A DNA stretch of 64,000 nt, taken from positions 97,941 through 161,940 of the forward strand of contig BQKZ01000460.1 in NCBI GenBank assembly GCA_036244855.1. The letters run 5' to 3'. A model generated the notes under the pieces. The model ran no database searches, was not told where the DNA came from, and saw only the letters and a program-made list of their open reading frames with translations. This DNA is from Temnopleurus reevesii. Lineage: Eukaryota > Echinodermata > Echinoidea > Temnopleuroida > Temnopleuridae. The number at the start of each line of letters is the position of its first letter. Within the stretch, counting starts at the first letter, position 1. The translations under genes and the position numbers were made by a program. This document shows positions 25,001 to 34,000 of this stretch, one piece after another.

Positions 25001-28000
25001 GAAGAGAGAATAAGAGAGCTATTATAGGAGCCTGGCAAAGTAAGAGCTTATGACCCTTCTAGGTCTTATGAATCATATGAAGCCAATTCCTATATGCAGA
25101 TTGAAGAAATCAATTAATAAGATCTAAAAAAAGATATTGCCTTAGAATTTTGAATTAAGAAACATGCTACATACTGGGTTATATTTTGAGGTCCTTATTT
25201 CCCTTCAGACACAAGATATTCTATAATCAACTTATCATTTTATATCTTCATGACTATGCTGTATTGGAATAATGCCCACAAATACTGTCTCTTTAGATAA
25301 TAATTGGCCTCCTTATTGTAGAGATTTATGTTACCATTTTGTCCAATGAAAAGGGAAGCCATTCTAAACATTTCTGTAATCCAAAAAGACTTGGTATCAT
25401 TTGCAATGACAACTTTTGTTCATGTTTTATTTCTCCATATGAACTAGATTGCAGCTGAATCAATAGAGAATGTGAGGACTGTTGCTTCCCTTACACTAGA
25501 AGATAAGATGTATCAAGGATATGCTGATATGCTTCAACTACCGTTTGTGTATGTAACATTTAATTTGCCAAACAATTATATATGCATGATCCAACCTTGT
25601 TATTTTGTGGGGGAGGAGGGTTTTATTATTCTAATTCTTCTGAATGTCCCATCACATCCAAACAGAGTCTCAATGATATGTTTTTGCAATTTTTTTAACT
25701 TTCATTATAACTATTGACATTGCAGGTGATTCATGTGTCATTGCAATCATTTTTTTAAGCTATAGATTATTTCTGAAATTTTTAACAATGAAAATATTAA
25801 TGATATATAATGAATGGCTTTTATATAGTGCTTGAAACCTCTTCATGAGAAGTCACTATGGGCTCTACAATTGCAACATCATTACCCTGGCCTTAGCAGA
25901 GTAGGTATTAGGTGCATTTTAAAGTCCTCAGCTTGACCGAATTTGCACATGCCTACACTATGCCTCAATCGAGAACTAAGTTGACAGAGAATATAGGTAC
26001 AGATGATTGAAAATTACATTTTCAACTTCGCTATTGCACAAATTCATGTTAAAACTTTTTGTCCATCCGCTCCCAAACACGGCCGGGATCAATAACTCTG
26101 CGGGGGAGGAAAAACTTGATGACGACATGTTGTGTGCCGCTGTCTTGATTCACTTCAGTGATTTACACAGTTTACTTTATGTATATGACGAAAATAGTCC
26201 CTACATTGATACACAAAATTGCCAAGAACACAAAAATTGAAGCTTGTATGTGTCTGAAAATTGAAGAAGGATGAGCTCAGATATTGAAAGATATTGTATA
26301 ATTAACATTTATGACACTCCGTCAAATAAAATTCCTTAAAACGTGATTTAAATTGTAAATTTGATTTTCACTCTTGAAACGAGTCGTCGTAATTTATTCA
26401 GGGCAGAAATGACAAAGCAAGATAATCTGTCAAGAATGTAATGTAAATAATGAAGCGATCGGGATGAATAGCGCGTTTACGGGGAATGAATATAATTTCT
26501 AGGAGGCGCAGATTCAATGAACAATGGTAGTGCTGATGGGTGAATAAATTAGCGATACCTGCAAATTCTGTTGAAAAGTGATCGCACTATAAGGTGTTTT
26601 CGGCCTGATTTATTCAATATAATTGATAGGATGTGCATAAAACTATACACAGGTCTATCTTTCATTAGTTATCTAAGCGCATCATATATAATTTTTAACT
26701 GGATACAGGTTCTTGACAACTTATAGGCGATTTTATGCATCGATGTAACATCTATTTTAGTCAGGTACGTATTAAACTGTGTAAATCAATGAAGTGAAAC
26801 GAGGCAATGGCACACAACATGTCGTCATCACCAATGCGATCACATTTCCACCCCCTGCATTGTTACCATCCAGGGAGGGGGCGGACAAATAATATTTAGT
26901 GCTTTTTATTAAGGTAACGAGAGAGAATTCGACATTCAGTCATCTGTATTCATGCTATATGTATATCAAGCCCTCGATTGAAGCCTGGTTGATTTTGCTC
27001 AAGCTCTGGTCTTTAAGGCTAATTAATAATTTTACTACTGTGAAATATCTCTTCTGAAAACTTTTCACAGTTAATCTTTCTATGTCGACCAGCATTACGT
27101 TGATTCTTGTGTTGGTATTTGTATGAATGTAAATAGGAGGAAAAGATGGAATTTTTACCCTTTTATACTGATATATTTTCCAGATTGTATTATTTGAATA
27201 AAGAATTACATCAAGGTAAAAAAAGTGAAAAACATTGAAAAGTTGTATGAAAGTGCATTAGAGAAATTAAGGAATGCTATGTTGTTTGGCGTGTCTCCTA
27301 TTTGAGAAAATTATTAGGAAATAGATTAAGGAAGTCATAAGATTTGATGATTTGAATTGCTCTTTGCTAATTTTGTTGCATGCAGCCAGGGTCAGGTGAA
27401 TACACAGTACTACGCCATAGCATTCGGTCTGACACAAGGTATGGTGTTCTTCTTGTATGCAGCCGCCTTCAGGTTTGGAGGATATCTAGTGTCACAGGGG
27501 GAGATGACAACAGATGAAGTCTTTAAGTGAGTGCTCATGTTCTTAATGATAATGATGGTGGTGGTGATGATGGTGGTGGTGATGATGGGTGTAATTGTTG
27601 TGGATGTGGTGGGGATAGTGGTGGTCATGTTGAAGGTTTGGAGGATATCTAGTGTCACAAGGGGAGATGACAACAGAAGTCTTATAATGATAATATAATA
27701 ATACACAACATTTATATAGCGCTTTATACAAAGTGTTTCTAAGCGCTCTGTGCGTCTTCAAGTGAGTGCCCAAGTTCTTAATGATGATGGTGGTGGTGAT
27801 GGTGATGGTGATGGTGATGATGGTGGTGCTGATGAGGATGATGATGATGGTGGTGGTGGTGGTGGTGGTGGTGGTGGTGGTGGTGGTGGGGGGGGGGGGG
27901 GGTGATGGCTGGGGGTCTTGGGCATTTGACCAGTAGCTGTTATTGTTATAATATAATGTTATGTCTGTCATTTGGAAGCTATTTTTATCCATCCTGGAAT

Positions 28001-31000
28001 GCAGAAATCTCTGAAGACCATGCTTATTTTGTCCATTAATAAATCAACATTATGGATCAACACAAAATGTTACAGGCCTACTGTATCTGGCGCCTTCACA
28101 GTCAAATTTGCTAGTAATTTGGTAGATGCTCTATCTTTGTATCTTGTAAATCGTTCACATATTACAGCAAGCAATAGAGATTTTTAAAGTATATGAAGGG
28201 ACCATAATGGTCTATGGGTCATTAGTAGTTGAAAAGGTTCTGTTCTTCAGCGTATAGTTCAATTATTTCCATAAAATTAATTTGAATATCATTTCAATGC
28301 CCCTTAAGAAGGCCGTGCAATGTCGAGCCCTTTAGATAACAAAATTACTCGCATATTACATGCTGACCCGGGACCCTACAAAGCAGGGTTCGCGCATGAT
28401 GTACTCTCAGAATTATAATGTAATTTGTGATTAAACTTTGGTTATGTACTTCGCATCAATATCGTTATCAAAGACATCAATTGGCAACCTACATAAGGGA
28501 ACAGTGAGAGTATATTAAATAATAGTATACTTGATAAAAGAAACACATATTGAAAAACAANNNNNNNNNNNNNNNNNNNNNNNNNNNNNNNNNNNNNNNN
28601 NNNNNNNNNNNNNNNNNNNNNNNNNNNNNNNNNNNNNNNNNNNNNNNNNNNNNNNNNNNNNNNNNNNNNNNNNNNNNNNNNNNNNNNNNNNNNNNNNNNN
28701 NNNNNNNNNNNNNNNNNNNNNNNNNNNNNNNNNNNNNNNNNNNNNNNNNNNNNNNNNNNNNNNNNNNNNNNNNNNNNNNNNNNNNNNNNNNNNNNNNNNN
28801 NNNNNNNNNNNNNNNNNNNNNNNNNNNNNNNNNNNNNNNNNNNNNNNNNNNNNNNNNNNNNNNNNNNNNNNNNNNNNNNNNNNNNNNNNNNNNNNNNNNN
28901 NNNNNNNNNNNNNNNNNNNNNNNNNNNNNNNNNNNNNNNNNNNNNNNNNNNNNNNNNNNNNNNNNNNNNNNNNNNNNNNNNNNNNNNNNNNNNNNNNNNN
29001 NNNNNNNNNNNNNNNNNNNNNNNNNNNNNNNNNNNNNNNNNNNNNNNNNNCATTGATAAAAAGCTTGTCACATATTTTACAAAATTAAGAATCAGCAATA
29101 GTAAACTTATGATCGAGGAAGGTCGATACCGCAACCTGTCAGTTGATAATAGAACTTGCCCACTTTGTAAAATTGATATTGAAGATGAATTTCACTTTGT
29201 TATGAAATGTCCCCTCTTACATAATGAGACAAGACTTATTTAAAAAACTAATTGATATCATCCCCGCATTTGCAAATATGAGTATTGACGAAAAGTTTAA
29301 ATTTATTATGATTAGTAATACGGAATTGGTGTTATGTATGGAAAACGATTGGAACACGGGAAGATTTGATTTTCACTATTGCAGGTATAATATATTTGAT
29401 TTGAACATTTAGATTACCCCTCGTCCTTTAGCCATGCGGCCCGATTATTGTATTGTGATGATTTATATTTACAATGTATTATTGCTGTCCTCTATATGCT
29501 CACACATATTTTTGTTGCTGTTGTTTATGTTTATGTTTTATGTTTGCTTGTTTATTTGTTTGTTATGTTTCAATGATAATAATCCTTTGTTTTGTGGATT
29601 GAAAATCAATAAACTAAATTAAATTGAATTGAATTGGTGATAGTGATGAACATGATGGTGGTGATGATGACAATGGTGATGATGATAGTGGTAGTGGTGG
29701 TGGTTTGGAGGATATCTAGTGTCACAGGGGGAGATGACAACAGATGAAGTCTTCAAGTGAGTGCTCGTGCAAGTTCTTAGTGGTGGTGGTGGTGGAAGTG
29801 ATTGTGACTGTGATGATTGGGGTGGTTTTTTGGTGATGGTGATGGTGATTATGATGATGTTGGATATGGATATGATGGTGGTGGTGATAATGATGATGAT
29901 TGTGATGATGGTAGTGTTGTTGATGATGATGATGATGATGATGAGTATGATGATCATTACATTGATTCTAACGTTGATGATGATGATAATATAAATTACT
30001 AAATTCCATTCGATCAAAGGAAGTGAAAATTGTTGGCATAGATCGTATGAAAGAAATATGTGTTACATGATCACAGAAAGGTCACCTATTTTTTTTAAAC
30101 TTTATATGAATAGGACTGAATTTGAAAGAAAAGTGTCAATTTTAAATTTGCTGCCCTTCCAATTAAATTCAAATCAAACTGCATTCAGTCTGCAAATGGT
30201 TTGCAACAATGACTCTCTTGAAAGCAGAATCTGTCTTTGGTAACATTACAGTGTCCTTTTTCAATCCTAGGGTGGTGTTTGGAATAGCGTTTGCTGGTAT
30301 CTCTCTAGGCCAAGCCTCTGCATTCTTGCCTGACTATGCCAAGGCCAGGCATTCAGCTAACATTATCCTGAATTTGTTTGCATCCCACACCCCTCATTGA
30401 CAACTACTCCACAAGTGGTCTCAAGCCAGTAAGCAAAACATCTTTTAGTATCTTTGTTTTTTATAAATAGTCATGTTGATTTTTAGATTAAAATTATTGA
30501 CGACCCCCTCCCCCTTAATGTGTACTCCTCCAAATGTAGTGCAGGAGCAATTACTTTTTTGTGTTATCAAAATATGTACATGTTTGGCTGCCTCATCATC
30601 CATTCATCTAAAGCCTTTGGAACCAACATAGTACTCATGGGTATTGATTAGTGGAGGCTTAATTGCCTCAAATCAGTAAGCCATGAAGGATGCTCTCCTT
30701 ATTTCAATGGCATTGCAACCTATCTAGTCAATAGTATTGCACAAATAAGAACACTTAATAAGGACAAACATATACAAATGTAAATATTTGGTTGAGCATG
30801 GAAGCCTGTATGTTGCCTGTCTGTAAAAGCGCTATATAAATGTCAGTATTATTATTATTATTATAGCCTATTTTGCAGGCATCCAAAGTATGATTTTTTA
30901 TGACTTTATCTATCTGTAACTTTGGTATTTATTTTCCAACATGCATGTTTATGGAGAATCACTTAAGAATTTAAAAAATGCCACAGAATGTAATTGAATA

Positions 31001-34000
31001 TAGTTGAAATAATAATCAAATATACCATGCACTGAGAAGTTCTAGTTGAAATTATGGATTGTGAGGTGACTGGCATAGCACTATTTTCTGAGGTGCTCAG
31101 CCCCGAGGAAAATAGTCACCATGCCGGTCACTGAAGAATCCATAATTTCATATAGTACTTCGAAAAATGTGCATGGTATATTTGATTTATATCCTACACA
31201 AGTAAACCGAAATAGTAACCAAATTTATATCCTACTTGTAATCTGTCGATGAAATGAATTCCTCCAAATTATCATCATCTACGAGAGTATATCTCGGTTC
31301 GTCGTCATTGATTTCTCCACTTGGTGCCGCCATTGTTGTTTATGTTTTGACAACCTTTGATCCTGATATCGGGGTATCGCTGAAAATCCAGTTATCGTAA
31401 AAGATGACGTCAGAATATTTGACATAACGAAAACTATTCCGAGGATGACGTCACGCCACATCCAATATACTTCATGGTGAAAATATTTTTAATCACATGA
31501 CTGCTCCTTGACCAATCACAATGGATACAATCTTATAAGTAGGATGTAATAATTTGTTATTCTGTGCTTTCCAGAGTAAATTTGATGGAGAGATCCGCTA
31601 CGATGCCATCAGTTTCACCTACCCAACCAGACCTGATGTAGGGATCTTGAAGGGACTCAACCTAACCATCAAACCAGGTCAAACTGTGGCTCTGGTTGGA
31701 GAGAGTGGGTGTGGGAAGAGTACTCTAGTGTCGCTCCTAGAGAGATTCTACGATCCTGAACAGGGAGCAGTGGTAATATATCAATGGATTAGATTAAGAT
31801 TAGATTAAGATTTAATCTCACCATCAAACCAGGTCAAATTGTTGCTCTGGTTGGAGAGAGAGATACATTCTGCATGTCAGAAGAGTACCCTGGGGGCATT
31901 TCATGAAGCTTGTCAACAATGGCCAGTGACAAGCAGTCATTTTCCTTAAAGGGGAACTTCACCCAGACATTTGAGTGCGCTCAGTTGATGAAGAAAAATA
32001 CAGTGGTCAAACTGTGAAAATTTGAGCAAAATCCGACTATCCATTCAAAAGTTATGAATTTTCAAAGTTTTGATTTAAACCCCTTATGGGCTCCTCAAAT
32101 TGACACCATACAGGAACAAAATGGCTGCCAACATGGAGAACTCTCCATTCACATTGTACACAGAATTTCACATTTTCCTCTTTTTCCAGAAAAATAGACA
32201 ACATTTTGTTTTTTTCAGTTAAGTATATTATAGCCACATCAATTCTGTACGCTTATATGTCCTTTTGAATGTGTGTATGAATGTGTTTGTGCGTGCCTTT
32301 ATGTTTGTGTGTATGTATCCTTTTTATCTGCGTTTCATGCTCCCATTTACCTTGTACCTCTCACCATTTTTATACTTAACATGTCATTTTATCAATGTTG
32401 TATATTATTTATGTTTTACTTTGTAAATTTAAATCACAATTCAGCTAATAGCTGCAATGATTTTTATTCAATAAACCATTTATCTATCTATCTTTCTATC
32501 CATCTAATTCTGCAATCATTCCAGAAAGAACGGTGCTGATTCATCATTTGAAATATGATATTGATCCATTTTCAATAAATTTATATACAAAGTGCATGAG
32601 GAGTTCTCCATGTATGACATCACAGATTATGCTAATTGGCTATACGTTGCCAATTCAAGGATGCCCAGCACAAGTGGAAATAGTAACTTTGAAAATTCAT
32701 AGCTTTTGAACGGATTATCCGATTTTGCTCGAATTTTCACAGTTTGTTCTTCTGATTTTTCTTCATTTACTGACTATACATTATTGTCTGAGTGTAATTC
32801 CCCTTTAACTCACCTCAGCAACAGTCAGTAATAGTGCTTTTCATCCAATCTAAATCTAGGATTTATTGGAATAGTCAGCGCTGATTAATTGTCGCTGGCG
32901 ACAAGCTTCATGAAATGCCCTCCTGGTGTCACCTCTAGAGATATTTTCTGATCCTGCACATGGAGCAGTGGTAATATAATAATGAAACACCTTTATATAG
33001 GTGCATAACACAATCATGCGAAAGTCCCTAAGCGCTTGAAACATGGAAAGAGTGAAAGAAGTCAGAAGAACTAGGATTATCAGTAGATTAGTTGTTTTTG
33101 ATGAGATAAGTTTTCAAGTTTCTTCTGAATTTTTCATATGGTATAATATTTGTGAGGTAATTTGGGAGGCTATTCCATAAGATAGATGCGGCATGTGAGA
33201 ATGATCTCTCACCATATGATATCAATGGATTAGATTAGATCAGATGCAAGTCAGTCCTTCCATATTGATTTATGTTTGGCCAATCCATGTAAATAAAGTG
33301 TAATATGTAGGAAGACATTAAAGATATATTCTGGTATTTGTTAAAAAAATAAAATAAATGTTCACAGAATCGCACAAAATGTGAGAAGAATGTTCAGAAC
33401 TATGAATAAAGAATATGTGCCAAAGTGTTTTACAAGAAAATGTATAATGGCAGAGAAATGTGCAAAAAAAGGGTCAAAATTGGGCCATGTCGGGCCGACA
33501 GATTTTATACCAGTCCCACGCACTGCTTCCTGTGTTAGCTGCAGTGGACAGAGCACGTGGAGAATGACATAATTTCGCTTTTAACCGGTTTGAGGTTATC
33601 ATATTAGTTTTCCCTTGTCTACACAAGTCACGTTGTGCTTTGTTTGCAACATAAGATTATTTTAATCATTCATTTTTCCAAATTGAAGTTCTTTGCAAGT
33701 ACTCGATATTCGCTTTAACACTCGCTGATTGTTTGCACATCATGAGGCAACCGATTAACTCTCTTCAATTATTCTTCACCACGATGAACCTCTTTCAAAC
33801 CATACCACACTTCATTGTTAACACATTTGTGGTATTCCAGGAGACTTTATATTGCTTCCTTAGATTCCATGAATGATTTTGATCAGAATACAGCTCATCT
33901 TATCTTTCTATTATTCTTATTTCCAGTCTGTAGATGGTAACAGCATAAAGGACCTGAACGTTCAGTGGCTGCGAGCTAACATGTCTGTGGTGAGCCAGGA

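Larger units (their letters stand above)
27527..30270 (+). other. ABCB intron with exon-end copies, GAT/GGT arrays, gap and LINE end
   Basis: Two further copies of the preceding exon's 3' end lie here, together with GATGGTGGT-type simple repeats at 27543-27620, 27780-27905, 29632-29702 and 29776-29990. Bases 28561-29050 are N, followed by a LINE 3' end. Segments 27910-28560 and 30000-30270 have no recognised feature. His- or Asp-rich frames come from the simple repeats. Confidence 0.8.
31894..32920. mobile_element. Inverted-repeat element inserted in the exon copy
   Basis: Its ends are the same 21 bp in inverted orientation (GGGCATTTCATGAAGCTT... on the left). CCTGG stands on both sides (31889-31893 and 32922-32926), a likely target duplication. 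It carries a nested TTAA-flanked element. No transposase was recognised. Confidence 0.85.

Noticed and set aside
27543..27992. His/Thr-rich 149-codon minus-strand frame
   Set aside because: Translation of GAT/GGT simple repeats.
29761..30002. Asp-rich and Met-rich frames
   Set aside because: Translation of GATGAT repeats.
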